Below are positions 54,633 through 62,340 of a stretch of 64,000 bases of DNA, piece after piece. The notes under the pieces were generated by a model that ran no database searches, was not told where the DNA came from, and was given only the letters and a program-made list of their open reading frames with translations. Positions within the stretch are counted from its first letter, which is position 1. Each line of letters begins with the position of its first letter. A program made the position numbers and the translations under genes. Source of the DNA: an uncultured Chitinophaga sp. (GTDB lineage: Bacteria; Bacteroidota; Bacteroidia; Chitinophagales; Chitinophagaceae). The stretch lies in assembly GCF_902168175.1 (NCBI RefSeq), contig NZ_CABHOU010000095.1, positions 1 to 64,000 of the forward strand, given 5' to 3'.

Positions 54633-54668
54633 GAAACGATTATTCTTGTAATTATAAACTACTCAGTC

Positions 54669-55385
54669 ATTAGCAGAAAGGCATTATTAGGAGTTGCGCT
54701 AGCCATACTCGTTCCGCTAGCAGGGTACTTGATAGTAGATCATTACAGTAAAAATATAGTATCCATACCTCGGTATTACATACCAGAGCGTGTGGATACT
54801 GTTTTTAAGGGCGGTAAGGCTACTTACGATACGGTATTTCACAAGGTGCGCGATTTCGAACTTACCAACCAGTTTGGTCAGAAAGTGAAATTGAGCGACC
54901 TGGAAGGCAAGATCGTGGTGGTGGATTTCTTCTTCACCAGTTGCCCTACCATTTGTCCAAAACTTACCACCAATCTTAAATTGCTGCAGAACGCGTTCCT
55001 TAAAAACGATACGCTTATACAGATACTCTCCCTCACTGTAGATCCTACCCGCGACACGGTTGCAGCTATCAAACAATATGCAGACAAGTTCCAGATTAAT
55101 CCGGACAACTGGTTTATACTTACCGGCGACAAAAAGGAGATCTATGACCTGGCGCGTAACGAGTTTTATGTTAGTGTAACACAGGGCGATGGCGGTCCGG
55201 ACGATTTTGTGCATACCGAAAAATTAGTGCTGCTTGATAAGGACAGGCATATCCGCGGTTACTACAATGGTTTGGATACAACCGCTATTGGCAAACTGGC
55301 GGGCGATATAGCCACCATCAATATTGCCAAAGACCATAAGAAACCAGGCTTGTTAAAACGTCTTTTTTCCGGCCAGGACCATTAA
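54669..55385 (+). CDS. SCO1/SenC family protein (second copy), apparent ATT start
   Basis: The conserved domain has FFFTSCPTICPKL (CxxxC) and the His of DDFVHTEKL, the copper-binding set of SCO proteins that build CuA in CoxB. The first standard start is TTG at 54729, but that would remove the membrane anchor. In frame upstream lies ISRKALLGVALAILVPLAGY, a textbook N-terminal anchor, and the codon where homologues begin is ATT at 54669. The frame is open back to the subunit IV stop (54632) without any ATG, GTG or TTG. I therefore call 54669 as the start (238 codons). A TTG start giving a soluble form is the alternative. Confidence 0.8.
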   Translation: MSRKALLGVALAILVPLAGYLIVDHYSKNIVSIPRYYIPERVDTVFKGGKATYDTVFHKVRDFELTNQFGQKVKLSDLEGKIVVVDFFFTSCPTICPKLTTNLKLLQNAFLKNDTLIQILSLTVDPTRDTVAAIKQYADKFQINPDNWFILTGDKKEIYDLARNEFYVSVTQGDGGPDDFVHTEKLVLLDKDRHIRGYYNGLDTTAIGKLAGDIATINIAKDHKKPGLLKRLFSGQDH

Positions 55386-55436
55386 GCGATATTAAAATAC
55401 CCCACAGGCTTTCATCCCGCAACACAAGATATTTTT

Positions 55437-56000
55437 ATGCAGAACAAGAATCTGAACGTTCCTATTGCCATCGTTTCTATTGCCGTGCCCGTATTGGTGG
55501 CAATACTGTTCCTGATGCCGCACCCGAATTACCAGCCGGGCTTCGATGTAAGAATACTTCCCTTGTTCCATGCCATCCTTAACTCTGCTACTGCGGTGCT
55601 GCTGGCGGCCAGCCTGTACTTTATCAAAAACGGGCATAAAAAGGCGCATAAAGTAGCCAATCTTTCTGCGGTAGGTTTATCTGCAGTATTCCTGTTGTCG
55701 TACGTCACCTACCACTTTCTGGCATCCAGCACGCTGTTTGGTGATATGGACCACAATGGTGTGGTAGATGCGGCAGAGAAGGCTGCAGTCGGAGGCACCC
55801 GTTACTTCTATTACTTCGTACTGCTCACGCACATATTCCTGGCGGCTATCATTATCCCCTTCGTATTATTCTCCCTGCTTCGCGCGTTTCAGGGCGATGA
55901 TGCAAGGCACCGCAGAATTTCGCGCATTACCTGGCCCATGTGGTTTTACGTGGCAGTAACCGGCGTAATCGTATACATCATGATTTCTCCTTACTATTAA
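55437..56000 (+). CDS. DUF420 family membrane protein, probable oxidase assembly factor (CtaM-like)
   Basis: 187 residues with five membrane segments. Conserved His residues occur in ILPLFHAILNSATA, KKAHKVANLSAV, YVTYHFLAS and YYFVLLTHIFLAAI. DUF420 includes CtaM of Firmicutes, needed for aa3 oxidase activity. Position after sco in the oxidase operon supports the same role. Confidence 0.88.
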   Translation: MQNKNLNVPIAIVSIAVPVLVAILFLMPHPNYQPGFDVRILPLFHAILNSATAVLLAASLYFIKNGHKKAHKVANLSAVGLSAVFLLSYVTYHFLASSTLFGDMDHNGVVDAAEKAAVGGTRYFYYFVLLTHIFLAAIIIPFVLFSLLRAFQGDDARHRRISRITWPMWFYVAVTGVIVYIMISPYY

Positions 56001-56005
56001 TAGCG

Positions 56006-56013
56006 TAACTTTG
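56006..56013 (+). promoter_or_regulatory. -7 box TAACTTTG before the small CxxC protein
   Basis: Perfect TAnnTTTG, 5 nt before the ATG at 56019. The -33 is weak (TTTC at about 55984). It could give the last gene of the run its own leaderless transcript. Confidence 0.45.
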
Positions 56014-56018
56014 TAAGC

Positions 56019-56249
56019 ATGAAAAGAGTAGCTGTGATAGCGTTAACGGTTTTGCTTGCCACTGGCAACGAACTGGCAGCGCAATGTTCCCTCTGCACCA
56101 AAACGGCGCAGCAGCTTGGTGAAGGTCCTGCAAAAGGTTTAAATAATGGTATTCTGATGCTGGCATTTATGCCGCTGGCCATTATCGCTGTACTGGGTTT
56201 ACGTTGGTACCGTAGTTACCAGCAGGAGCGTAAAAGCCAGCAGGCCTAA
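56019..56249 (+). CDS. small membrane protein with CxxC, end of the oxidase operon
   Basis: 76 residues: signal peptide (ending ELAAQ), then CSLCTKTAQQLGEGPAKGLNNG and one membrane segment (ILMLAFMPLAIIAVLGL) with a basic tail. A periplasmic CxxC held by one helix suits copper or thiol handling in oxidase maturation, but this is inferred from position. I know of no named family. Its stop overlaps the MarR stop by 4 bp. Confidence 0.75.
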   Translation: MKRVAVIALTVLLATGNELAAQCSLCTKTAQQLGEGPAKGLNNGILMLAFMPLAIIAVLGLRWYRSYQQERKSQQA

Positions 56250-56875
56250 CGCTTTTTACCGGACGATTTTCCCTCAAGTGCAGGGTAATCCAGTTTCAGA
56301 TCTTTGTGTTTCAAAGATTGTTTTCCCAGGTTGCGGTGGTTGCCGTTTTTTCCCTTTACTGCATCGTAGCCGCCATTGTTGCTGATACTTTGTGGCGTAA
56401 TAATTCCCTGGTCATTTAAGTCCTCAAGAACTTTTAAGAGTTGGTCGAGCAATGCAACCTGTTTAGTGGCAGCGATAGTCATTACTGCCTGTTGCATCGG
56501 ATGCGCAAATTTCTCTGCTTTTCGTGCTACAGATTTTCCCTGGCGGGTGAGGCTCAGGTAATGGCTGCGAGTGTCCGTAGTACTTGCTTTGCGTTGTATA
56601 AGTCCTTTGCTTTCAAGCGCTTTCAATGCATCGCTTATCGTGGCCTTCGTCATGTTGAAATAACTGGCCAGGTAAGTCACGGTGCGTTGCGACTCCGGGT
56701 AATACAATAGAAAGGTAAGCAGCTGAATTTGAATAGTGCTGCTTATTCCATGATGCTTGGCCTCATTCCATAGCAAAACCCTGAATGCCTGCGACAGTCG
56801 TTCCATTGCCGCCACTACCTTACTGGGCATACTGCCAGCTTGGTGATCCGGGTTAAAGATGGATTCTTTTACCAT
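56246..56875 (-). CDS. MarR family transcriptional regulator with C-terminal extension
   Basis: 209 residues. The winged helix is clear: RTVTYLASYFNMTKATISDALKALESKGLIQRKASTTDTRSHYLSLTRQGK. MarR proteins are usually about 150 residues; the last 50 (GNHRNLGKQSLKHKDLKLDYPALEG) look like the cysteine-rich tail of some Bacteroidota MarR proteins, in which CxxC and DCPE sites are expected, but every Cys is replaced. The regulated gene is unknown; it is divergent from the CLC channel gene, a candidate target. Confidence 0.9.
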   Translation of the reverse strand: MVKESIFNPDHQAGSMPSKVVAAMERLSQAFRVLLWNEAKHHGISSTIQIQLLTFLLYYPESQRTVTYLASYFNMTKATISDALKALESKGLIQRKASTTDTRSHYLSLTRQGKSVARKAEKFAHPMQQAVMTIAATKQVALLDQLLKVLEDLNDQGIITPQSISNNGGYDAVKGKNGNHRNLGKQSLKHKDLKLDYPALEGKSSGKKR

Positions 56876-57168
56876 GATAGTAAAGTAGGTTTCGTTGTTT
56901 TGTCGATGTCTGTTTAATAGTAATTTTTATGGGCCATACATGCCGCGTGCGGGTAACGTTACCGGCTAAGATAGTCTGAAAAACGGCTAAAAGTACAAAA
57001 CTTTTTGGTTACAATTATTAGTCCGGAATAAATACGACCCCGCCGTAATCTGCTGCCGTCCTGTATTTGCCACTGTTGCCGTTGTTTGTTATATTTACAA
57101 AAGCTTGAATGATAAACAGTTGTTGCCCGCTATAATCGCCCAGGTTAACAACACAGCATAACTAAAAC

Positions 57169-58518
57169 TTGAAGTATTTTTTTTCAAAGTCGCGTAACTG
57201 CGGCATTCCATTATCCACAGGTGCAGCGGGTAAAAACACTGCGCCACCACGCGCGTTAACAGGCTACCGCCTCGACAGAGTGCTGTATGTTGCTGTGCTG
57301 GCGCTTATTGCGGCTATGTGTACCAGTGGGGTAGCATGGGCAATGTTGTGGCTATTGCGCCTGATAAGCAGCGTTGCGTTTACTGGACAATTTTCATTTG
57401 ATACTGTAAGGCCGGATAAACATGAACTGGGCGTTTGGGTAATAGGTGTACCAGTTGCAGGTGCATTAATCATACTTGCAATGGAACGTTTATCACTAGC
57501 CTTAACAAGACATACTGTTACGGGTAGTCCGCTGCAGCAAAGTAACAGCCAGCGTTTTCTGCAGGTGTTGAAACATTTTCCTTCTATCATAGCAATGGGC
57601 ACGGGTTCGCCACTTGGGCCCGAAGGTCCGGCCATGGATGCCGGCAGCGCGTTAGGACGTTGGATGGGCGGGCTTTTTGATATATCAGCCAATGAAACAA
57701 AAGTATTGATGGTAGCGGCCAGTACATCAGCCGTTGCATTTGTTTTTGGTGCGCCCATAGCGGCTGTAGTGCTTGCGGCAGAATTATGGATGGTTGAATT
57801 TTCACTACTTAGTGGTGTGTCGGTGTTGCTGGCAGCCCTTGCTGGTGCAACGTTCCGGCAAATGTTCTGGAGTCCGGCACCACTGTTTGTAATACCTGCT
57901 ATTACCGAACCACAATTAATAGATTTGTTGTTTTACACGATAGTTGGATTGGTAACAGGTGTGATGGCGGGGTTGTTGGTAAGGGCGGAGGGGCTTGTGC
58001 ACAGTCTGTTTGCAAGAATGTCGCTAAGGCCTTACTGGTGGCCCGTTATAGGCGCTGTGTTAGTAGGTGTGATAGGTTACTTTGAACCGGCAACATTTGG
58101 CCCGGGTTATTACCAGGCGCGCACGATCCTTAATGGCAACATTACTTTTCACCTGGTCATTGTATTAATTGTGTTTAAGTTTCTCTCCTGGTTATTTGCA
58201 CAAGCCAGTGGCACACCGGGAGGTTCAATATTTCCGCTTATCGTAATGGGAGCGGCTTTGGGTGTGTTACTTACAGCACTGCTACAATTCACGTTCCGTG
58301 GCGTAGAGTTAAACGTTTACATCGCCGCCATCATTGGTATGGCTGCTATGTTCGCTGGTGCCTCCCGTGCATGGGTGGCTGCAGTTGTATTTGCGCTGGA
58401 AGCAACACGATCGCCCAATGCCTTACTGCCATTGGCGTTAGCCTGTACAGCAGCATACTTCTCCGCGTATCTCTTCCTTAAAAAACAAACTACTCCGACA
58501 CAAACTTCAGCCCAATAA
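57169..58518 (+). CDS. CLC-type chloride channel/antiporter
   Basis: 449 residues with about ten membrane segments. The selectivity motifs are GTGSPLGPEGPAMDAGSALG (in place of GREGP, gating Glu kept) and GTPGGSIFPLIVMGAALG (GxFxP type). The first GSGIP motif is degenerate (TGSPLQQ). The start is a TTG at or within 1 bp of 57169, beside a long T run that makes exact reading difficult; no upstream ATG was found. The 3' end overlaps the convergent SMR gene by 29 bp. Confidence 0.88.
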   Translation: MKYFFSKSRNCGIPLSTGAAGKNTAPPRALTGYRLDRVLYVAVLALIAAMCTSGVAWAMLWLLRLISSVAFTGQFSFDTVRPDKHELGVWVIGVPVAGALIILAMERLSLALTRHTVTGSPLQQSNSQRFLQVLKHFPSIIAMGTGSPLGPEGPAMDAGSALGRWMGGLFDISANETKVLMVAASTSAVAFVFGAPIAAVVLAAELWMVEFSLLSGVSVLLAALAGATFRQMFWSPAPLFVIPAITEPQLIDLLFYTIVGLVTGVMAGLLVRAEGLVHSLFARMSLRPYWWPVIGAVLVGVIGYFEPATFGPGYYQARTILNGNITFHLVIVLIVFKFLSWLFAQASGTPGGSIFPLIVMGAALGVLLTALLQFTFRGVELNVYIAAIIGMAAMFAGASRAWVAAVVFALEATRSPNALLPLALACTAAYFSAYLFLKKQTTPTQTSAQ

Positions 58519-58810
58519 TAGAACCGATCAGCATCGCAAGAAACACCAGCCGCATTACTGTAGCAGGTTCTTTAAATAACAGCATGCCCGCAATAGCAGT
58601 GCCCGCAGCACCAATGCCAGTCCATACCGCATAAGATGTACCGATCGGCAAACCATTGTTGATCGCCTTGTTCAGAAAAAAGAAACTCAGTGAAATACAG
58701 ATGAAGAAAGCGATCGAAGGCCACAGCCTCGTAAAGTTCGCGGAATACTTCAGCGAAATAGTAAAACATACCTCAAACAGTCCCCCGATAAAAAGGAATA
58801 TCCATGCCAT
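58490..58810 (-). CDS. SMR family exporter, Gdx/SugE type
   Basis: 106 residues with four helices. The essential Glu13 lies in MAWIFLFIGGLFEV; GTSYAVWTGIGAAGTAIAGMLLFKEPA and IGLKFV match SugE/Gdx more closely than EmrE. Gdx proteins export guanidinium ions; other SMR members export quaternary ammonium drugs. The gene is preceded by a 20-codon micro-ORF with its own promoter box. Confidence 0.92.
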   Translation of the reverse strand: MAWIFLFIGGLFEVCFTISLKYSANFTRLWPSIAFFICISLSFFFLNKAINNGLPIGTSYAVWTGIGAAGTAIAGMLLFKEPATVMRLVFLAMLIGSIIGLKFVSE

Positions 58811-58826
58811 AAACCATGTGATTTAA

Positions 58827-58852
58827 ACAGTAAAATAAATACAGTAAAATAA
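58827..58852. repeat. ACAGTAAAATAA direct repeat
   Basis: Two exact 12-nt copies (58827-58838 and 58841-58852), 14 bp apart start to start, between the micro-ORF and the SMR gene. They could be an operator or an unstructured leader. Confidence 0.4.
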
Positions 58853-58864
58853 GATAACAGGGAA

Positions 58865-58927
58865 TTAGCCGCCGTAGTTGAATGCAGCGTAAATGAAGTA
58901 GAAGCGGAATATGTTTGTAGTAAACAT
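58865..58927 (-). CDS. candidate 20-residue micro-ORF upstream of the SMR gene
   Basis: ATG at 58927 to TAA at 58865 encodes MFTTNIFRFYFIYAAFNYGG, nine of 20 residues being Phe or Tyr. A perfect TACCTTTG box lies 4 nt upstream of the ATG. It ends 54 nt before the SMR ATG. It could be a leader/attenuation peptide or a small membrane-active peptide; a chance frame cannot be excluded at this length. Confidence 0.4.
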   Translation of the reverse strand: MFTTNIFRFYFIYAAFNYGG

Positions 58928-58931
58928 GAGG

Positions 58932-58939
58932 CAAAGGTA
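58932..58939 (-). promoter_or_regulatory. -7 box TACCTTTG of the micro-ORF/SMR unit
   Basis: Minus-strand TAnnTTTG, 4 nt before the micro-ORF start codon and about 120 nt before the SMR start. Confidence 0.5.
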
Positions 58940-58977
58940 AGGGTTTTTAAATAAAGGGGGGACGGTCGGAAGTACTA

Positions 58978-59029
58978 CTATCGGGCCGCCGTTGTGTCAC
59001 TCCCTTCTGCGGCAGTAACTACATTGGGC
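58978..59029 (-). repeat. REP-like element, copy C
   Basis: On the minus strand: GCCCAAT, 15 nt, GAAGGGAGTGACACAACGGC, GGCCCGATAG. Same length and layout as copy B at 38224. It lies 28 bp past the meaB stop. Confidence 0.65.
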
Positions 59030-59056
59030 AATGTTCAGTTTATACCGCATCAGTCA

Positions 59057-59965
59057 TCAACTAAAATAATTTTCCCTCACAAACTTATACAGGTTAAAGC
59101 CCCCTTGTTCCAGTACACCCGCAATATCCTGCTGCAACGCTTTTTTATTTACATCCCGCATACGGCGGTGTTGAATAAGCTGGTATGCCTTTTCTGCCAT
59201 CAGCATCGATTTTCTTACATGGCTGCCCTGCAATTGTTGCTGGTGTTTTTCCAATGCTGCTATCAGCTCATGTACACCCTTCGAATGTGTGGCCACGGTT
59301 TTCACCACGGGTATTTCCCAACTGGAAGTTTGGCGGCTATGCGCTAATAAACGGAGGTTCTTTACAAATTCATCTGCATTATCACGGTCGGCTTTGTTTA
59401 CAACAAACACATCTGCAATTTCCATTAGCCCGGCCTTCATGGTTTGTATTTCATCGCCGGCTTCGGGCACTACTACCACCACGGTGCTGTCGGCAATGCC
59501 TGCAATCTCCACTTCACTTTGCCCCACACCTACCGTTTCGATAAACAGGTAATCGAAACCTGCAGCACATATCACGTCACTCACTTCTATCACTTTCGGG
59601 CTTAAGCCTCCCAGTGCGCCACGTGTAGCTAATGAACGAATGTATACGTCCGGATTGTTGAAATGCTGGCTCATGCGTATCCGGTCGCCTAACAATGCGC
59701 CGAAATTAAACGGGCTGGATGGGTCCACCGCGATGATGGCCACCTTTTTCTGCTGGTCCAGCAGTTCGGAAATGAGCGCGTTCACCAATGTGCTTTTGCC
59801 TGCGCCGGGAGGGCCCGTAATACCAACAATACGGGTAGTTGTTGCCGCGGGCAGTTGCTCCAGCAATGCCTCGTACCCTTCCGCTTCGTTCTCCACCAGG
59901 GATATGCAGCGGGCCAGCGTTTTTATATGGCCACTTAACAGGCCGTTGATGTATGCAGGCGACAT
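59057..59965 (-). CDS. meaB: methylmalonyl-CoA mutase-associated GTPase MeaB
   Basis: 302 residues. Walker A GPPGAGKST; AIIAVDPSSPFNFGALLGDRIRM, FIETVGVGQSE and VVNKADRDNAD are the G3 family signatures. MeaB protects and reloads methylmalonyl-CoA mutase with its cobalamin cofactor. The mutase genes are not in the window. A TACATTTG box lies 4 nt before the ATG. Confidence 0.96.
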   Translation of the reverse strand: MSPAYINGLLSGHIKTLARCISLVENEAEGYEALLEQLPAATTTRIVGITGPPGAGKSTLVNALISELLDQQKKVAIIAVDPSSPFNFGALLGDRIRMSQHFNNPDVYIRSLATRGALGGLSPKVIEVSDVICAAGFDYLFIETVGVGQSEVEIAGIADSTVVVVVPEAGDEIQTMKAGLMEIADVFVVNKADRDNADEFVKNLRLLAHSRQTSSWEIPVVKTVATHSKGVHELIAALEKHQQQLQGSHVRKSMLMAEKAYQLIQHRRMRDVNKKALQQDIAGVLEQGGFNLYKFVRENYFS

Positions 59966-59969
59966 ACAA

Positions 59970-59977
59970 CAAATGTA
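59970..59977 (-). promoter_or_regulatory. -7 box TACATTTG of meaB
   Basis: Perfect TAnnTTTG on the minus strand, 4 nt before the meaB ATG, compatible with a leaderless mRNA. Confidence 0.5.
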
Positions 59978-60004
59978 AACGCAAATTCGGTAACCTAAAT
60001 GCTA

Positions 60005-60036
60005 TTTGGCATTTGAATGTGGTTTTATCATCTTTG
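60005..60036 (+). promoter_or_regulatory. candidate promoter of the glycosyltransferase gene
   Basis: TTTG (60005-60008), 20 bp, then CATCTTTG (60029-60036), one base off TAnnTTTG; 21 nt before the ATG. Confidence 0.5.
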
Positions 60037-60057
60037 TGGACTATATAACTGTCTCCC

Positions 60058-60933
60058 ATGAAAATATCAGGGTTTACCTTTGTGCGTAACGCTGTTAAAT
60101 ACGATTACCCCGTGCTGGAAGCTATCCGTTCTATTTTGCCGCTGTGCGACGAAGTAGTGGTAAGTGTTGGCGATTCTACAGACGGTACCCTGGAACTTAT
60201 TCAGTCTATCAATTCTCCCAAAATCCGTATTACACATTCCGTTTGGGACGATAGTCTTAAGGAAGGCGGCCGCATCCTGGCCATCGAAACAGATAAAGCG
60301 TTCGATGAAGTAGATCCTGCTTCTACCTGGGCTATTTATATACAGGCAGACGAGGTGTTGCACGAGGACGATTACCCGGCCATCAGGGCTGCTATGGAGC
60401 AACATGCCGGCAATCCGCAGGTTGAAGGCCTGCTGTTCAAATACCGCCATTTTTTTGGTAGTTACGACTATGTGGGCGACAGCCGCACCTGGTACAAAAA
60501 CGAGATCCGCATTATACGCGCCGATAAAAACATCCGCTCTTACCGCGACGCACAGGGCTTTCGTAAAGAAGGCCGCAAACTGCGTGTAAAACGGGTAGAT
60601 GCTACCGTTTCTCATTATGGATGGGTGAAAAGTCCGGAGAAGCAGGCGGTGAAAGTGAACAATGCGCGCAGTCTCTACTATGGTAACGATAAAGAGAAGT
60701 ATGAAAAGCGGAAAGTAGGTGAGGCGTTTGACTACTCGGTGGTGGATTCGCTGGAACGTTTTACGGGCAGGCATCCGCAATTTATGCAGGAGCGTATTGC
60801 CCGTATTAACTGGCAGTTCGAACACGATATTAGCCGCAAACGTTTTGGTTTTAAAGACCGCATCCTGTACTGGGTTGAAAAAAGAACAGGATGGCGCCCC
60901 TTCGACTATCGCAACTACGAGATATTGAGGTAA
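60058..60933 (+). CDS. family 2 glycosyltransferase-like protein
   Basis: 291 residues. The N-terminus is a GT-A nucleotide-sugar fold: ISGFTFVRNAVKYDYPVLEA, VVVSVGDSTDGTLELI and, where a DxD motif is expected, YIQADEVLHEDD. There are no membrane segments. The rest is basic and ends in a helical region. The acceptor is unknown; cell-surface glycan synthesis is the usual role. A separate promoter box precedes the next gene. Confidence 0.85.
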   Translation: MKISGFTFVRNAVKYDYPVLEAIRSILPLCDEVVVSVGDSTDGTLELIQSINSPKIRITHSVWDDSLKEGGRILAIETDKAFDEVDPASTWAIYIQADEVLHEDDYPAIRAAMEQHAGNPQVEGLLFKYRHFFGSYDYVGDSRTWYKNEIRIIRADKNIRSYRDAQGFRKEGRKLRVKRVDATVSHYGWVKSPEKQAVKVNNARSLYYGNDKEKYEKRKVGEAFDYSVVDSLERFTGRHPQFMQERIARINWQFEHDISRKRFGFKDRILYWVEKRTGWRPFDYRNYEILR

Positions 60934-60954
60934 GTCCGTGATTTGCTACCTTTG
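60925..60954 (+). promoter_or_regulatory. promoter of the Lon-N protein gene (TTG-N19-TACCTTTG)
   Basis: A -33 TTG (60925-60927) and -7 TACCTTTG (60947-60954) with a 19-bp spacer; the ATG follows 5 nt after the box. Confidence 0.6.
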
Positions 60955-60959
60955 TCTGT

Positions 60960-61595
60960 ATGACCAATTTCATTCCCATATTTCCGCTGGCTACCGTGGT
61001 TTATCCCGGCGAACCGCTGAACCTCCACATCTTTGAGCCCCGCTACAAAGAACTGGTGCGTGAATGTATTGCGGAACAGAAAAATTTCGGTATCCCGGTG
61101 GTGATAGACCAGAAAGTAGCCGAGTTTGGTACTGTGGTAGAGGTTTGCAGCCTGGCGCACGAATATGAGAACGGCGAACTGGATATCCGGACTAAAGGCC
61201 TGCGCGTGTTCCGTGTACTGGAAGTGGTGCGTGAAATTCCGGGTAAGTTGTACTCCGGCGCTATCGTTAACTATCCCGAAAATGGTTATAAATCGAATGA
61301 AAGTCTGCTGAGGCAGGTATTACATGCGGTGCGCGAACTACACAGAATTTTGCAGGTAGATAAAGATTTTAAGAAGGAAGATGAGCAGTTGCTGTCGTAC
61401 GATATGGCGCACCATGCCGGGCTTTCAATGGAGGAAGAATACGAGTTGCTGCATCTTTTTCATGAACTGCAACGTCTCGAATACCTCAAACGTCATCTCT
61501 ACAAAGCCATTCCACTAATGGCCCAAATGGAAAAACTCAAAGACAGGGTGAAGCTTAACGGTCATTTCCGCAGTTTGTCTGTCGATAATTTTTAA
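60960..61595 (+). CDS. LON peptidase substrate-binding domain protein
   Basis: 211 residues, the Lon N-terminal domain alone: FIPIFPLATVVYPGEPLNLHIFEPRYKELV is the signature. No AAA+ or protease domain follows, so it is not a Lon protease. Its function in bacteria is not established; substrate recruitment is suggested by the domain. It lies 7 bp before coaX, so the two are probably co-transcribed. Confidence 0.92.
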   Translation: MTNFIPIFPLATVVYPGEPLNLHIFEPRYKELVRECIAEQKNFGIPVVIDQKVAEFGTVVEVCSLAHEYENGELDIRTKGLRVFRVLEVVREIPGKLYSGAIVNYPENGYKSNESLLRQVLHAVRELHRILQVDKDFKKEDEQLLSYDMAHHAGLSMEEEYELLHLFHELQRLEYLKRHLYKAIPLMAQMEKLKDRVKLNGHFRSLSVDNF

Positions 61596-61602
61596 TGCGC
61601 CC

Positions 61603-62340
61603 ATGATTAATCTGTGTATAGACCTGGGTAACTCGCGCCTTAAATGCGCCGTTATGCGGGACGGTAAATTACAGGAGGAAGTATTTTTCCTGGAAAACAC
61701 ACTGGAGGAGGAATTAACCGTTCTGCTGGACAAATACGCGCCGCAGGGGGCTATCCTGGCCTCCGTAATTAATCACCCTCCCGCCGTGGAAGCGCTGCTG
61801 GCAGGTCGTACGAGGTTCGTGAAACTGGGTCACCAGTTACATTTCCCGGTTAAACTGGCTTACGAAAAGCCCGAAACACTGGGGGTAGATCGTATTGCCC
61901 TGGTTTGTGGCGCCAGCCGCAGGTTCCCTGCCAGTCACAACCTGGTAATAGGCACCGGATCGGCCATTACCTATAACTTTTTGCATAAAAACGGGGAATT
62001 TATGGGCGGGGGGATTAGTCCCGGTATAGACATGCGGTTTAAGGCCTTACATGCTTTTACCGACAAATTACCCCAGGTGGCTGCTGATGCTCAGTATTCG
62101 CTGATCGGCTACAATACGCGCCAGTCTATTCTCAGCGGTGTGCAACAAGGCGCGCTCGAAGAAGTGGATGGCATCATAAACCTGTACCAGGCGCGATACC
62201 GGAACTTTAACGTCCTTTTAACAGGGGGAAATTTGGAATTCTTTGCTTCCCGTCTTAAAAATAAGATATTTGCATGCCCTTATCTGTTATATGAGGGTTT
62301 AAATTCAATACTAGAAATCAATGCATTGGAAAAAAATTAG
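61603..62340 (+). CDS. coaX: type III pantothenate kinase
   Basis: 245 residues. Phosphate-binding LCIDLGNSRLKCAVMRDG, the catalytic region DRIALVCGASRRFP and NLVIGTGSAITYNF, and GGGISPGIDMRFKAL are typical of CoaX. It makes 4'-phosphopantothenate, the first step of coenzyme A synthesis. Its last 20 bp overlap the start of the next gene, suggesting translational coupling. Confidence 0.96.
   Translation: MINLCIDLGNSRLKCAVMRDGKLQEEVFFLENTLEEELTVLLDKYAPQGAILASVINHPPAVEALLAGRTRFVKLGHQLHFPVKLAYEKPETLGVDRIALVCGASRRFPASHNLVIGTGSAITYNFLHKNGEFMGGGISPGIDMRFKALHAFTDKLPQVAADAQYSLIGYNTRQSILSGVQQGALEEVDGIINLYQARYRNFNVLLTGGNLEFFASRLKNKIFACPYLLYEGLNSILEINALEKN

Noticed and set aside
58811..58931. Guanidine riboswitch before the Gdx/SugE-type gene
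   Set aside because: I could not find the conserved ACGR-type hairpin motifs; the stretch is occupied by the micro-ORF and direct repeats.
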